DNA of 64,000 bases from Aeromonas hydrophila subsp. hydrophila ATCC 7966 (GTDB lineage Bacteria > Pseudomonadota > Gammaproteobacteria > Enterobacterales > Aeromonadaceae). The notes under the pieces were generated by a model. It had not been told where the DNA came from. It saw nothing but the letters and a program-made list of their open reading frames with translations, and searched no databases. Below, piece by piece: positions 45,882-57,776 of this stretch. How positions within the stretch are numbered: position 1 is the stretch's first letter; each line of letters begins with the position of its first letter. Both the position numbers and the translations under genes were made by a program. Location: NCBI RefSeq assembly GCF_000014805.1, contig NC_008570.1, forward strand, positions 2,361,001 to 2,425,000, read 5' to 3'.

Positions 45882-47375
45882 ATGACGCGAGCGGAGTTTA
45901 ATTGGGAAAATTCCATAGCATGGAGTGGTCCGGGAACCATTGAAGGAGTGCAGGATACTCTCGCAGGAGATCGGCTGGATCGCGCTCGCTATGCCGAGTT
46001 TCTGACCAATTATCTGGCGGCAGAGGGCAAACAGCGCAACTATGTACTGAACCTCAATGCTGAGTGGGGAGCAGGCAAGACCTGGTTTATCAAGCGCTGG
46101 TATATGGAGCTGAAACAGCATTATCCCACCGTCTATATCGATGCCTGGCAGCAGGACTTTTCTGATGATCCATTATTGACAGTTATTTCGTCTATAATCG
46201 ATCAGCTCAAAGAAGTTGCAGGGAAAGACAATAAAATCCCAGAAGGTATGCGCCAGCGGCTATTGGGATTATTCAAGGTAGGTAGCAAGCTTGCGTTGAA
46301 AGCGGCCATCAAGAAAGCTGGACTGGAAGAAGACGATTTTTCTCTGGAAGGGGAAGATGCCAATCAGCTGGTTGATGCTCTCTGCAGCAACCAAAAAGAG
46401 CGTTATGAATCTATTCAGTATCTTAAACAGGAGATACGGCAATGGGTCGAGGGGGCTGTTGGTTTAAGTGATGGAGAACTGGATTACCCGGCATTTATCT
46501 TGATCGATGAGCTGGATCGTTGTCGTCCTCCTTATGCGGTAGAAATGCTGGAAACTATCAAACATATATTCGATATTCCCAGAGTGGTCTTTGTGTTGGC
46601 TACAGATACAGAACAACTACAACATGCTGTAAAAGTAATTTATGGTTCCGAATTTGATGCTTATATATATCTAAGTCGTTTTTTTAATCGGCGATTCAGT
46701 ATGCTTAGTGGCTCAAGGCATGATTTTGTTGAAAGTCACTTATCTGATGTAACTTATCTTAATAGCAGTCTTTTTGAAAACATATGGCCTACAGGCCTGA
46801 GTGTGGACTCGATTGGAGTAATTATTTCATCGATAGCAGATGCTTGTCAGCTTTCACTCAGAAGTACTGAAAGACTTATTGATAGGTTATTGTTAGTTCT
46901 TGTGAATATGAAAGATGATTCTATTAATATAGTCTTTCTTGCTTATCTTATAGCCTTGCATGAAAGCAAGCCATCTGACTATGAGACTATAATTTCATTG
47001 AAGCGTAGTCATTCACTTTTATCTGGTATTAAGTCCGATGAGATTAAACCACACGGCATGAATAATATTTCTGGGATAGTTAGTATTAAAATGGAAAGTG
47101 GCTGCAATGGTGCATTTACACAAGGTGTATACCAAGTGCATATTAAAGCTCTTATTAGAAACTATTTGTTTGGTTACTTGGGTGAGTATCAAAATATTGA
47201 TAGTAAATTAAAGAGGGATGTTAAGGAGTTTGATGAAAAATATCGTTCAATGACTGCGGAAGTCTTTTCAGAGAAATTAAAAGAAGGAGTTATTAATTCG
47301 TGCTTACATAAAAAATCACGAGTGGATATGTCTACATATAGGAATTGGGTTGAGTTAGCAGTGTCATTTGAATGA
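45882..47375 (+). CDS. KAP family P-loop NTPase
   Basis: A 497-residue cytoplasmic protein with the KAP signature: Walker A NAEWGAGKTWFIKRW near residue 60-73, followed by VYIDAWQQDFSDDPL, and the distal Walker B FILIDELDRCRPPYAVEMLETIKHIF near 204 with LATDTEQLQHA after it. I see no membrane helices inserted in the P-loop domain. KAP ATPases occur in several anti-phage systems and in signalling, but no partner gene is adjacent. AGGGA precedes the ATG at 45882. The first 500 bases have near-average composition; the rest, from about 46560, is strongly AT-rich, suggesting acquired or mosaic DNA. A hairpin terminator follows immediately. Confidence 0.82.
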   Translation: MTRAEFNWENSIAWSGPGTIEGVQDTLAGDRLDRARYAEFLTNYLAAEGKQRNYVLNLNAEWGAGKTWFIKRWYMELKQHYPTVYIDAWQQDFSDDPLLTVISSIIDQLKEVAGKDNKIPEGMRQRLLGLFKVGSKLALKAAIKKAGLEEDDFSLEGEDANQLVDALCSNQKERYESIQYLKQEIRQWVEGAVGLSDGELDYPAFILIDELDRCRPPYAVEMLETIKHIFDIPRVVFVLATDTEQLQHAVKVIYGSEFDAYIYLSRFFNRRFSMLSGSRHDFVESHLSDVTYLNSSLFENIWPTGLSVDSIGVIISSIADACQLSLRSTERLIDRLLLVLVNMKDDSINIVFLAYLIALHESKPSDYETIISLKRSHSLLSGIKSDEIKPHGMNNISGIVSIKMESGCNGAFTQGVYQVHIKALIRNYLFGYLGEYQNIDSKLKRDVKEFDEKYRSMTAEVFSEKLKEGVINSCLHKKSRVDMSTYRNWVELAVSFE

Positions 47376-47403
47376 GCTTAACGGGCCAAATAGCCCGTTA
47401 AGC
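47376..47403. terminator. Bidirectional terminator between the KAP gene and hisI
   Basis: GCTTAACGGGC at 47376-47386 pairs perfectly with 47393-47403 around a six-base loop. It immediately follows the KAP stop codon and lies 11 bases past the hisI stop. Confidence 0.75.
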
Positions 47404-47414
47404 AATATGATACT

Positions 47415-48050
47415 TTATTTATTGTGGCGCTCATACAGCCGCTGCACCACATCCTTCAACGCCAGCCCTTCGTTTTGCAGCAGCACGGTGAGGTGGTAGA
47501 GCAGGTCAGCGGATTCGTTGATGAGCTCCTCTCTGTCTTTCGCCATCGCGGCCAGCGCCACTTCCACCCCCTCTTCACCCACCTTCTGGGCGATGCGCTT
47601 GGTGCCCTTGGCATAGAGGCTGGCGGTGTAGCTGGTGGCCGGATCCGCGCCTTTGCGTGCTGCCAGGATCTGTTCGAGCTCGGCCAGGAAGCCAAGCGGC
47701 GGCACGGGGTGGCCGTCGAAGCAGGAGGGGTTGCCCAGATGGCAGGTGGGGCCGACGGGGTTGGCGGCGATCAGCAGGGAGTCCTGATCGCAGTCGGTGG
47801 TGATGGCGACCAGCTGGAGCACATGGCCCGAGCTCTCCCCCTTGGTCCAGAGGCGCTGCTTGCTGCGGCTGAAGAAGGTGACCTGACCGGTCGCCAGGGT
47901 TTTATCCAAAGCTTCCCGGGTCATGAAACCCTGCATCAGCACTTCGCCGCTGGCGGCATGCTGGACGATGGCGGGGATCATGCCGTCACATTTTGCCCAG
48001 TCCAGGCGTTCGGCGAGCGACTGCTCGTTGTTTACTGCTTGATTATTCAC
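47415..48050 (-). CDS. hisI: HisIE, phosphoribosyl-AMP cyclohydrolase and phosphoribosyl-ATP pyrophosphatase
   Basis: A 211-residue bifunctional enzyme for steps two and three of histidine synthesis. The N-terminal cyclohydrolase (residues 1-125) has [40 protein letters not shown] and the zinc cysteine in [11 protein letters not shown]. The C-terminal pyrophosphohydrolase has [12 protein letters not shown] near 157 and [12 protein letters not shown] near 177. It overlaps the 3' end of hisF by 8 bases, the normal arrangement, and ends the histidine gene row. Confidence 0.95.
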   Translation of the reverse strand: MNNQAVNNEQSLAERLDWAKCDGMIPAIVQHAASGEVLMQGFMTREALDKTLATGQVTFFSRSKQRLWTKGESSGHVLQLVAITTDCDQDSLLIAANPVGPTCHLGNPSCFDGHPVPPLGFLAELEQILAARKGADPATSYTASLYAKGTKRIAQKVGEEGVEVALAAMAKDREELINESADLLYHLTVLLQNEGLALKDVVQRLYERHNK

Positions 48051-48816
48051 GGATGGCGACTCCTTCGGTTTTCAGCCAGCGTTTCAGTTCGGGAATGGGG
48101 ATAAGGCCTTTGTGGAACACGGAGGCGGCCAGCGCCCCGTCCACGTCGGCGAGGGTGAAGGCATCGCGAAAGTGCTCCATGGCACCGGCGCCGCCGGAGG
48201 CGATGAGCGGCACCTTGCAGACGGCCCGCACCAGCTTGAGCTGCTCGAGATCATAGCCCTGGCGCATGCCATCCTGGTTCATCACGTTCAGCACGATTTC
48301 ACCGGCGCCACGCTTTTGCGCCTCCTCGACCCAATCCAGGGTATGCCAGGCGGTGGTGCGGGTGCGGCTCTCGTCACCGGTAAACTGCTTGACCTGATAG
48401 TGACCGCTCTGCGCATCAAAATAGGAGTCGATGCCCACCACCACGCACTGCACGCCGAAGCGTTCGGCCAGTCGGGTGATGAGGGTGGGATCGGCCAGCG
48501 CCGGCGAGTTGATGGAGACCTTGTCGGCCCCGAACTCCAGGATCTGGCGGGCATCCTCCACGCTCTTGATGCCGCCGGCGACGCAGAAGGGGATGTCGAT
48601 GACTTCGGCCACTCGGCTCACCCAGCTCTTGTCCACCACCCGCTCATCACTCGAGGCGGTGATGTCGTAGAACACCAGCTCGTCGGCCCCTTCGCTGGCG
48701 TAGCGACGGGCGAGCTCGACGATGCCGCCCATCACCTCGTGATTACGAAACTGCACTCCCTTGACCACCACGCCATCTTTGACGTCGAGGCAGGGGATAA
48801 TACGCTTTGACAACAT
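48043..48816 (-). CDS. hisF: HisF, imidazole glycerol phosphate synthase cyclase subunit
   Basis: A 257-residue TIM barrel starting [23 protein letters not shown], with [15 protein letters not shown] phosphate loop (here [14 protein letters not shown]), [12 protein letters not shown] near residue 82, and [13 protein letters not shown] near 127, fully consistent with HisF. It pairs with HisH, whose gene is about 8 kb upstream in transcription order. The ATG at 48816 has GGAG 8 bases upstream; the frame opens earlier but without family sequence. The preceding 180 bases separate it from the histidine kinase gene, so it either reads through from that module or has its own promoter. Confidence 0.95.
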   Translation of the reverse strand: MLSKRIIPCLDVKDGVVVKGVQFRNHEVMGGIVELARRYASEGADELVFYDITASSDERVVDKSWVSRVAEVIDIPFCVAGGIKSVEDARQILEFGADKVSINSPALADPTLITRLAERFGVQCVVVGIDSYFDAQSGHYQVKQFTGDESRTRTTAWHTLDWVEEAQKRGAGEIVLNVMNQDGMRQGYDLEQLKLVRAVCKVPLIASGGAGAMEHFRDAFTLADVDGALAASVFHKGLIPIPELKRWLKTEGVAIRE

Positions 48817-48996
48817 GCTCGTTGCTCCATGTAAAGCACTGTTAAAACTAACGTTGTTGCCAACGGGCCCGAGGGCCCGGCGGCGAGTGAAAAAGGTGGC
48901 TTGCATGCTTTAACAGCGGGTTCCTGAGCGGGAAAAAGAGACCCGAAACGGGCGGCGTCTTCACTCGGTGGAGTACCACTATATGCACGACTTTAT

Positions 48997-51900
48997 TCAG
49001 TGATTCAACCCTTTATCCAGCTTGCTCGCGCCCTGATGCCGGCTGGTGCCAGCAGGCGCCTGGCCGCTCAAGCCTGGCTGAGAGCCATCTGCTGCCAGCA
49101 GCTCACGAAGGGTGAGCAGGGCACCGTCAAAATCAAACACTTTCAGCTGGCGAGCCAGGATCTCGCCCTGAGTCCCCAGGGTGAGCAGCAGAGGGGCCGC
49201 GTACTGCTCAAACAGCGGGATCACGGCGGTGTCGCTCTGCACCAGCAACTCCTCAATCTGGCGCAGCAGCTGTTGTTGCCAGTGGCTGCCAAGCGGCGCG
49301 GCGTTCGCGGCGGGGCTGGGATCTTCTTCCCCCAGCAGACTGGGCAGTTCGCTGAGGAGGTGGGCGATCGGTGCCATCCGCTCGGCCAGGGGTTGGCTGT
49401 TGTTGGCCAGATCCAGCTCCAGTTGTTGGCTCTGGGCGGCCAGTTCCACCAGCCCGAGGGTGCTGGCCACCCCGCGCAGGGTGTGGATCAGCCGGCTGGC
49501 GGCTGGCCTGTCACCAGCATGCAGATGGTTCTCCAGCTGCTGCATGTCCTGACTGTGTTCGCTGGCGAAGTGGCGAAGCAGGGCGACGTATTTGCTCTGG
49601 TTGCCCTGCAGTGCCGCCAGCCCCTGTTGCAGATCCAGCCCGGGCAGATTTTGCAGGCGGGTGAGGGGGCCAGTTAGCAGGTCGGTCGTTCGCCGCTGGT
49701 ATTTGGGGGCGGCGGCCGTGCTGTGGGGCAGCCACTGCTGCAGCGCCTCGAACAGCTTGGCGGGGGTCACCGGTTTGGCGATGAAATCGTTCATGCCGGC
49801 GGATTCGCAGGCCTTCCTGTCCTCTTCGAAGGCACTGGCGGTCAGCGCCAGAATGGGAACCTGCTCCCAGCCCGGCAGGGCGCGGATGGCCCGGGTCGCG
49901 CTGTAGCCATCCATCAGCGGCATCTGTATGTCCATCAGGATGAGATCGAACGCGTGCTGGCTGACGCGCTCCAGCGCCTCCTGGCCATTGACCGCCGTCT
50001 CGATGACGAGGCCGCTGTTGTTGAGCAGCTCCAGCACCACCTCGCGGTTGATGGCGTTGTCCTCCACCAGCAATACCCTGGGGTGGTTGGCAAAGAAGAG
50101 GGCCTGCTGCACCGTCTGCTCGAGCGCTGCCGGTTGCTGCGGTTCACCCTGACCCACCGCGAGGCGGGCGGTAAACCAGAAGCAGCTGCCCTTGCCAAGG
50201 GTGCTGGTGACCCCGACCTCTCCGCCCATCAGGGTGGCAAGCCGGCTGGTGATGGCCAGCCCAAGGCCGGTGCCGCCATATTTGCGGGTGGTGGAGACAT
50301 CCGCCTGCTCGAAAGCCTGGAACAGTTTCTCGCTCTGCTCCGGGCTGATGCCGATGCCGGTATCCTCCACCTCGAAACGCAACAGATAGCCGCCGGCAAG
50401 CGGGTGATCCACCCGGACCCGCAGGGTGACCGAGCCCTGTTCGGTGAATTTGATGGCGTTGGCCGCGTAGTTGAGCAGCGCCTGACGCAGGCGGGTGATG
50501 TCGCCGTGCACCCAGGCCGGGGTATCGCCGATGTCGACTATGATGGTGAGCCCCTTGGCGCGCGCCTGCTCGCTCATCAGGGCGCTGACGTTGTCCAGCA
50601 TGGCGGTAAGGGAGAAGTCGCTCTGCTCCAGCGCCATCTTGCCTGCGTCGATCTTGGAGAGATCCAGGATGTCGTTGATGATGGTGAGCAGGTGCTGGGC
50701 GGCGTTGTCGATCTTCTCCAGTCGATCCTGCTGGGTGTGATCCGGCGTGTCGCGCTTGAGCAGGTAGGTGAGCCCCAAAATGGCGTTCATCGGAGTGCGG
50801 ATCTCGTGGCTCATGTTGGCCAGGAAGGCACTCTTGGCGCGGTTGGCACTCTCCGCCCGTTGATGGGCCTGAGCCAGCTGCAGGGTGCGCTCGTTGACCA
50901 TCTCCTCCAGGTGGTAGCGGTACTGATCGAGTTCCTCGCCGAGCTGCTTCTTCTCGGTGATGTCGGCCTGCACCGTCACGTAGTGGGTGACGGCCCCGTT
51001 CTCCTGGCGAATGGGGGAGACGGTGGCGAGCACCTGATAGTGAGAGCCGTCCTTGCGCCGGTTGATGAACTCGCCGTGCCAGCGCTGGCCGCGCTTGATG
51101 GCATCCCACAGGGCGATGTAGGTGGCCTTGGGGGTAAGCCCGGAGCGCAGCAGGGAAGGGGTCTGTCCTATCACCTCGCTCTGCTGGTAGCCGCTGGCGG
51201 CCAGGAAGGCGACGTTGACATATTCGATGCGGGCCTGGGTATCGGTGATGAAGACGCCATCCGGGCTCTGCTCCAGGGCGAGCGAAAGCTGGCGCAACTG
51301 CTGCTCTGCCTGCTTGCGCTCGGTGATGTCGAGGTGGATGCCGAGCAGGCGCAGCGGGCGCTGCTGGGCATCCCGGTAGATGCTGCCCTTGCTGCTGAGC
51401 CAGCGCACATCGCCGTTTGGCAAGAGGATGCGAAATTCGATCTCGATGGGTTTGCCGCTTGCCGGCAGCTCGGCCAGCAACTTGTCGAGGCGGGGCTTGT
51501 CGTCCGGGTGCAGGCAGCTGTGCCACTGCTTGAACTCGCTGAGCTGTTCGGCGCTGCGACCATAGAGGCGGGCACATTCGGGGGAGAAGAAGAGCCGGCC
51601 ACCCTGCATGTTCCACTCCCAGATCCCGACGTGGGCACCCTCCTGGGCCATCAGCAGCCGCTGCTCGCTCTCGCGCAGTGCACTGCTGGTGGTTTCGGCG
51701 CGGATGCGGGCGCTGATGGCGTCGTCCATCAGGTTGAGTGCCGCCAGCCTGGCGCGGCGCTGGGTATCGAGCGCCAGCTGCTGGTTGTGCAGCAGTTGCT
51801 GCTCGGCCAGCTTGCGTTCGGTGATGTCCTGCACGGTGCCATACAGTTCGACGATGGTGCCGTCGTTGGCGCGCAGGGCGGCGCCGCGGGCGATGATCCA

Positions 51901-52968
51901 GATGGGTTCACCCTGTTCGTGGATCACCTCGGCATCGCACTCGTAGGGCAGGCCATCTTGCAGACAGCGCTCGACCGACTGGGCGATGGCGCGCCAGCCA
52001 TCCTGGGTGAAGTACTTCCTCACCTCTGGGTAGATGGCGGGAGGCAGGGAAGGATCGCGGCCATAGATGCGGTAGATCTCCGGCGACCAGAAGTGGCTGT
52101 CGTCGGTGATGTTCCAGCGCCAGTTGCCGATCTTGGCCAGGTGCTGGGATTCGCGCAGGATCCCCTCGTTGCGGCGCAGCGCCTCTTCGGTCTCCTTGCG
52201 CTGCTGGTGATCCTCGATGACCGAGATGAAGTAATCCGGTTTTCCCTTGAGATCCTTGACCAGCGCCACCGTCAGGGTGATCCAGAGGACCTCGCCGCCC
52301 TTGCGCAGATAACGCTTCTCCAGGGTGTAGTGCTGACGTTCGTCTGCCAGCATCTGGGCCACGTAGGTCTGATCGATGAAGAGATCATCCGGGTGGGTGA
52401 TCTGCTGGAAGGTCATGCCCATCAGCTCGTCGGCCTGGTAGCCCAGCATGTCGCACAACCGCCGATTGACCCGCAGCCACTTGCCGTCCGGGGAGACCAG
52501 GGCGATGCCGACCGCAGCCTGCTCGAAGGTAGCCTGGAAGCGGGTCTCGCTTTGTTGCAGGCGGGACTGGATGCTGCTGAGCTCCTGCCAGCGCTGGGTT
52601 TCCCGGGCGCGGGAGCGGTGCATGGCTGCGCTGAGCAGGCTGATGAGAACGCCGTTGGCGATCAGAATGCCCCACTGCACCAGATCCTGCCCGGCGCCGA
52701 TGCGCAGCTCGTGAAGCGGGGCGAGCAGGAAGTAGGTGGTGAGCAGACCGCTCACCAGGGTACAGAGCAGGCCGGGCAGCAGGCCACCGAGCAGGGCGCA
52801 GACGGTGATGGGCAGCATGAACAGCACCAGCAGCGGCCGCTCGCCAAAGGCGATGGGCAGCTGGACCCGGATCTGCAGCATCAGCACAGGCAGCAGCACG
52901 GCCAGCAGGCAGACCCCCCAGCGCTGTCTGGGTTGGCGAGGATGCCACAGTGAAGACCAGCGCGTCAT
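48997..52968 (-). CDS. Hybrid sensor histidine kinase with four PAS domains, receiver and HPt
   Basis: A 1323-residue membrane hybrid kinase. Three or four N-terminal membrane helices (about 15-115, DUF4118/MASE-like) are followed by four PAS/PAC units (about 140-260, 265-390, 430-555, 560-680). HisKA has its phosphorylated histidine in [13 protein letters not shown] near 719. HATPase spans about 770-890 (N-box [36 protein letters not shown]). A receiver (about 960-1080) has the phospho-aspartate in [10 protein letters not shown] near 1011, and a C-terminal HPt has [13 protein letters not shown] near 1155. The layout is of the BarA/ArcB phosphorelay type. Its start overlaps the stop of the PAS protein gene as ATGA. 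The HD-GYP regulator upstream is a plausible phosphorelay target, which would link it to cyclic di-GMP. Confidence 0.92.
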   Translation of the reverse strand: MTRWSSLWHPRQPRQRWGVCLLAVLLPVLMLQIRVQLPIAFGERPLLVLFMLPITVCALLGGLLPGLLCTLVSGLLTTYFLLAPLHELRIGAGQDLVQWGILIANGVLISLLSAAMHRSRARETQRWQELSSIQSRLQQSETRFQATFEQAAVGIALVSPDGKWLRVNRRLCDMLGYQADELMGMTFQQITHPDDLFIDQTYVAQMLADERQHYTLEKRYLRKGGEVLWITLTVALVKDLKGKPDYFISVIEDHQQRKETEEALRRNEGILRESQHLAKIGNWRWNITDDSHFWSPEIYRIYGRDPSLPPAIYPEVRKYFTQDGWRAIAQSVERCLQDGLPYECDAEVIHEQGEPIWIIARGAALRANDGTIVELYGTVQDITERKLAEQQLLHNQQLALDTQRRARLAALNLMDDAISARIRAETTSSALRESEQRLLMAQEGAHVGIWEWNMQGGRLFFSPECARLYGRSAEQLSEFKQWHSCLHPDDKPRLDKLLAELPASGKPIEIEFRILLPNGDVRWLSSKGSIYRDAQQRPLRLLGIHLDITERKQAEQQLRQLSLALEQSPDGVFITDTQARIEYVNVAFLAASGYQQSEVIGQTPSLLRSGLTPKATYIALWDAIKRGQRWHGEFINRRKDGSHYQVLATVSPIRQENGAVTHYVTVQADITEKKQLGEELDQYRYHLEEMVNERTLQLAQAHQRAESANRAKSAFLANMSHEIRTPMNAILGLTYLLKRDTPDHTQQDRLEKIDNAAQHLLTIINDILDLSKIDAGKMALEQSDFSLTAMLDNVSALMSEQARAKGLTIIVDIGDTPAWVHGDITRLRQALLNYAANAIKFTEQGSVTLRVRVDHPLAGGYLLRFEVEDTGIGISPEQSEKLFQAFEQADVSTTRKYGGTGLGLAITSRLATLMGGEVGVTSTLGKGSCFWFTARLAVGQGEPQQPAALEQTVQQALFFANHPRVLLVEDNAINREVVLELLNNSGLVIETAVNGQEALERVSQHAFDLILMDIQMPLMDGYSATRAIRALPGWEQVPILALTASAFEEDRKACESAGMNDFIAKPVTPAKLFEALQQWLPHSTAAAPKYQRRTTDLLTGPLTRLQNLPGLDLQQGLAALQGNQSKYVALLRHFASEHSQDMQQLENHLHAGDRPAASRLIHTLRGVASTLGLVELAAQSQQLELDLANNSQPLAERMAPIAHLLSELPSLLGEEDPSPAANAAPLGSHWQQQLLRQIEELLVQSDTAVIPLFEQYAAPLLLTLGTQGEILARQLKVFDFDGALLTLRELLAADGSQPGLSGQAPAGTSRHQGASKLDKGLNH

Positions 52969-55118
52969 AGGGACTCCTCCGGCGGGGTGGGGGCCTGCGG
53001 ATAGGGGGGCTGTTGCCCGAGCTGAAGCGACAGCTCGTTGATCTTGTGCTTGAGGGCCAGCATGGCCAGCTCCCGGTCCACCATCACCTTGTTGAACCGC
53101 TCCAGTTCATTGTTTTGCTGGCGGAGCTCGCTGGCCTGACGGGTCAGGGCCTGCTCGACCTGTTCGCGCTCGGTGACATCCAGCAGCAGACCAAGCACGG
53201 CGGGCTGGCCGCGATAGTCGACACGGCGCCCATAGAGCTCCATCTCGATGTTCTGGTGGTCGTGGTGCAGGGCGGTGAAGCGGGTGTGGATCTCGCTGTC
53301 TTCCTGTTCGCAGCGCTGCAGCTGCTCAGCCACCCTGGCGCTGTCTTTCGGGCTGGCTAGAGCGTGCAGGGTGCCGATTTTGAGCAGAGCTGCAGTCGAG
53401 GCATAGCCGAACAGGCGGGCAAATCCTGGGTTGATGTAACAGAGCTGACCCTGCTGGATGATGTAGATGCCGGCCAGTGACTGTTCTACCAGGGCGCGAA
53501 ACAGTCCTTCCCGCTCACGCAGGCCCGCTTCGGCTCGCTTGAAATCCGTGATGTCGCGAGAGATACCGAAGATGCCTATCACCTGACCATCGCTGTCTTG
53601 CAGCGGTCCCTTGGTGGCGAGAAACACCCGCTCGCCGCCTGGCAGGGTCAGGTACTCCTCCTGGGTCTGAACCCGGTTATTGGCGATCACCTGTTCACCC
53701 AGCGCCATCAGCATACGGGCCTGATCGGGGGGGAAGATGGCCATGTCGTCCTGACCCAGCATCTCGCTGGCCGATTTGCCGACGAACTGGCTGGCGGCGC
53801 GGTTGAACAGAATGTATTTACCCTCTCTGTCCTTGGCGAAGATGGCATCTTCCGAGCTGTCGGCGATGGCGGAGAGCAGTTGCAGCGCCTGCAGGCGGCC
53901 GGCCTGGGACTGGCGAACCTGCTCGGCCATCTGCAGCCGGGTGTGTTGGCGCAGCAGCACGATGCCGGTGTTGGCGATAAGCAGCACTAGCAGGCCGATC
54001 AGCCCGATCCAGATGCTCTCTTTGAGCTCCGCCCGGGTGAGTTCGGCCTTGTCTATCTTGGCCAGCAGATACCAGTCGGTACCCATGACCGGCTGTACGG
54101 TGCCAAACACCGGCGTGTTGCGGTAATCCTTGCCAAAGAAGATCGCCTTGCCCTCTTCATTGCGGCTTTGCTGCAGGAACTGGACTGCCAGCAACTCCTT
54201 GCTGCTGACGGGCAAATGCAGGGTGAGAGCCGAACCGGGGCGATAGCGCACATCGTTGAGAAACTGGATCTGATCGCCGCTGCGGCGAAACAGCAGGGCC
54301 TCACCGCTGCTGTCCGGCACCGGCCAGGACTTGAGAATGTTGTTGAGCCAGTCACTGCGGCTTATCTGCAGCACGATGAAAGGCGACTTGTCGCCCGCCA
54401 TGGGGAGCGGGGCGATAAAGTCGAGGCGGGCTTGACCCTGTTCGTCCAGATAGGGGCCGACCCGGGTGATGCTGCCGCTTGTTGCGTTCTTCAATGCCGC
54501 GCGCAACTGGGCGCTCAGGCCGCTGGCATCCGGGGTGTGCCACAGCAGGTTGCCCTCTGGCGAGAGCACGCTGGCGGCGCTGAAGCGGCGAATGGAGATA
54601 AATTCGTCCAATTTGGTCATCAGGTTGGCATGACCGGCCCGGGTGGCCTGGGCTTCGCGATAGAGCGCGGCATATAGCGGGTTTTCAAACAGAATGTGGG
54701 CGTCAAATTCCCGGGCGCTGAGCCATTCGGTGATGCGCTTGCTCTTGAGATCGGCAATGGTCTCGAGCCGGGCTGCCTCCTTGTCCTGGGTCAGGTTGAT
54801 GTTCTGGGCGATGGCCATGGCGGTCAGGGCCAGGATCAGGCCGTTGAGCAGCACGAACGGCAACAGCTGGCGCCGGGAAGGGGTGGTGGTCACCGTCGGC
54901 TGGTCGATGCGCCGGCGCAGCATGGTATAGAGCATGGTGGCGGTGATGAGGATGAACAGCCACCCCTTGATGGTGCTGGCCAGCGCGAACTGGGCCGGGG
55001 TGCTGAACAGCCACTCCACCGCCTTGTCGGAGAGCAGGATCCACAGGCTCGCCACCGCGGCATAGGTGAGCACGACGTTGAGTACATGGGCTCGGGTCAA
55101 CGAGGGCTGCTCAGCCAT
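52965..55118 (-). CDS. Membrane PAS sensor protein without kinase domain
   Basis: A 717-residue protein. Three membrane helices fill roughly residues 10-107; a large extracytoplasmic sensor-like domain (about 110-340, Cache-type guess) is closed by another helix near 348-370. Two PAS/PAC units follow (about 400-520, with [23 protein letters not shown], and 530-650). The C-terminus is a coiled-coil segment [36 protein letters not shown], the stretch that often precedes HisKA, but the protein ends there: no kinase, GGDEF, EAL or DNA-binding domain is present. ATG 55118 was chosen because GAGG lies 6 bases upstream; it overlaps the regulator stop by 8 bases. It overlaps the kinase gene downstream, so it may be its sensory partner. 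Confidence 0.85.
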   Translation of the reverse strand: MAEQPSLTRAHVLNVVLTYAAVASLWILLSDKAVEWLFSTPAQFALASTIKGWLFILITATMLYTMLRRRIDQPTVTTTPSRRQLLPFVLLNGLILALTAMAIAQNINLTQDKEAARLETIADLKSKRITEWLSAREFDAHILFENPLYAALYREAQATRAGHANLMTKLDEFISIRRFSAASVLSPEGNLLWHTPDASGLSAQLRAALKNATSGSITRVGPYLDEQGQARLDFIAPLPMAGDKSPFIVLQISRSDWLNNILKSWPVPDSSGEALLFRRSGDQIQFLNDVRYRPGSALTLHLPVSSKELLAVQFLQQSRNEEGKAIFFGKDYRNTPVFGTVQPVMGTDWYLLAKIDKAELTRAELKESIWIGLIGLLVLLIANTGIVLLRQHTRLQMAEQVRQSQAGRLQALQLLSAIADSSEDAIFAKDREGKYILFNRAASQFVGKSASEMLGQDDMAIFPPDQARMLMALGEQVIANNRVQTQEEYLTLPGGERVFLATKGPLQDSDGQVIGIFGISRDITDFKRAEAGLREREGLFRALVEQSLAGIYIIQQGQLCYINPGFARLFGYASTAALLKIGTLHALASPKDSARVAEQLQRCEQEDSEIHTRFTALHHDHQNIEMELYGRRVDYRGQPAVLGLLLDVTEREQVEQALTRQASELRQQNNELERFNKVMVDRELAMLALKHKINELSLQLGQQPPYPQAPTPPEESL

Positions 55119-56220
55119 GTCTGGCCTCATTGTCATCCTGGTAGCGCTCGGCGATGGCGACGAACTGCTCGAAGTGGTTGTCAAACGCCGTCACCACATC
55201 CGGGTCGAAATGCTGGCCACTGCCGGAGAGGATCAGGGCGCGCGCCTCCTCATAGGGCATGGCCGCCTTGTAGACCCGCACATTGATCAGCGCATCGAAC
55301 ACGTCCGCCAGTGCCATCAGGCGGGCCGAGAGCGGAATTGCGTCCCCTTGCAGGCCATCGGGATAGCCGCTGCCATCCCATCTTTCGTGGTGCCAGTGGG
55401 CTATCTCCTTGGCCAGGGTGAGAAACGCCAGCGGCTGTTCGATGTCCCGTTCGGCCTCTTCGATGGCGTCGCTGCCGAGCTTGGCGTGGGTGCGCATGAT
55501 CTGCCACTCCGCCGGGGTCAGCTTGTCCGGCTTGAGCAGGATCTGATCCGGAATGCCCACCTTGCCGATGTCGTGCAGCGGCGCCGAGCGGCTCAGCAGA
55601 TCGATGTAGCGGGGGGTCAGGGTGTCGCTAAAACGGGGGTGACTGGCCAGCGCACAGGCCAGTTGCCTGACATAGCCCTGAGTGCGCAAGATGTGATTGC
55701 CGGTCTCGGGGTCGCGGATCTCCGCCAGATGGGCGAGCGCCCGGATGGAGACTTGCTGGATGAGGTCGTTCTCGGTCATCCGGCGTGCGACTTCGGCCTC
55801 CAGCGCCGCGTTCTGATTCTGCAGGCCGTCGCGGGCCTGTTTGGCCTCCAGCTGGGTACGTACCCGCGCCTGGACGATGGCCGGTTTGATGGGCTTGGTA
55901 ATGTAGTCGGCAGCGCCCAGCGACAGCCCGTACTCCTCGCTCTGGGGGTCGGCGAGGGCGGTGAGCAGCACCACCGGAATACGACTGGTTGCAGGGGTAA
56001 TACGCAGCTGTTTGAGCACCTCATAGCCGTCCATGCCAGGCATCATCACATCCAGCAGGATGAGATCCGGGATTGTCTTGCCAGTGGCGATCCGCAGACA
56101 CTTCTCCCCGCTCTGGGCGGCGAGCACCCGATAGGTGGGAGAGAGCAGGTCGGTCAGCACCATCAGATTTTCGGGTGAGTCATCGACAATCAGGATGGTG
56201 GCGGAGTGAGATGTAAACAT
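55111..56220 (-). CDS. Response regulator with HD-GYP cyclic di-GMP phosphodiesterase domain
   Basis: A 369-residue protein of the RpfG type. The receiver (residues 8-125) has acidic pocket LIVDDSPEN, phospho-aspartate in LILLDVMMPGMDGYE near 55, and the lysine in DYITKPIKP near 107. A short coiled coil leads to an HD-GYP domain (about 160-365) with the HD pair in PLHDIGKVGIP near 218, HHERWDGSGYPDGLQGD near 278, and ADVFDAL near 305, so an active c-di-GMP hydrolase is predicted. ATG 56220 follows GGAGG (cggaggacct). It is the first gene of the three-gene signalling block and begins 165 bases after the end of hisA. Confidence 0.92.
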   Translation of the reverse strand: MFTSHSATILIVDDSPENLMVLTDLLSPTYRVLAAQSGEKCLRIATGKTIPDLILLDVMMPGMDGYEVLKQLRITPATSRIPVVLLTALADPQSEEYGLSLGAADYITKPIKPAIVQARVRTQLEAKQARDGLQNQNAALEAEVARRMTENDLIQQVSIRALAHLAEIRDPETGNHILRTQGYVRQLACALASHPRFSDTLTPRYIDLLSRSAPLHDIGKVGIPDQILLKPDKLTPAEWQIMRTHAKLGSDAIEEAERDIEQPLAFLTLAKEIAHWHHERWDGSGYPDGLQGDAIPLSARLMALADVFDALINVRVYKAAMPYEEARALILSGSGQHFDPDVVTAFDNHFEQFVAIAERYQDDNEARHG

Positions 56221-56252
56221 AGGTCCTCCGTGACGTTGTCTCAGTGAATTCG

Positions 56253-56258
56253 AGTATA
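56253..56258 (-). promoter_or_regulatory. Possible -10 element before the signalling module
   Basis: TATACT on the minus strand lies 33 bases upstream of the regulator ATG. No good -35 box was found at standard spacing, so this is weak. A hairpin with 7-bp outer arms (56311-56317 with 56341-56347) lies between hisA and this site. Confidence 0.3.
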
Positions 56259-56385
56259 GAGTCAATTGTTACCAAGTAATAAGGACTTACCTCGATTTAC
56301 CCCTTGATGAAGAGGCTTCCGGCCGGACGGCCCGGCAGGGAGCCTCTCTCTCAATCGACGTCCTGATGGCGACGCTGCGGCTTGC

Positions 56386-57775
<1,390 letters not shown>

Positions 57776-57776
<1 letters not shown>

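Noticed and set aside
49723..52953. A 1076-residue open frame on the plus strand opposite the hybrid kinase
   Set aside because: It is the antisense shadow of a GC-rich gene with clear motifs on the minus strand; it shows no domain, start signal or normal amino-acid composition.
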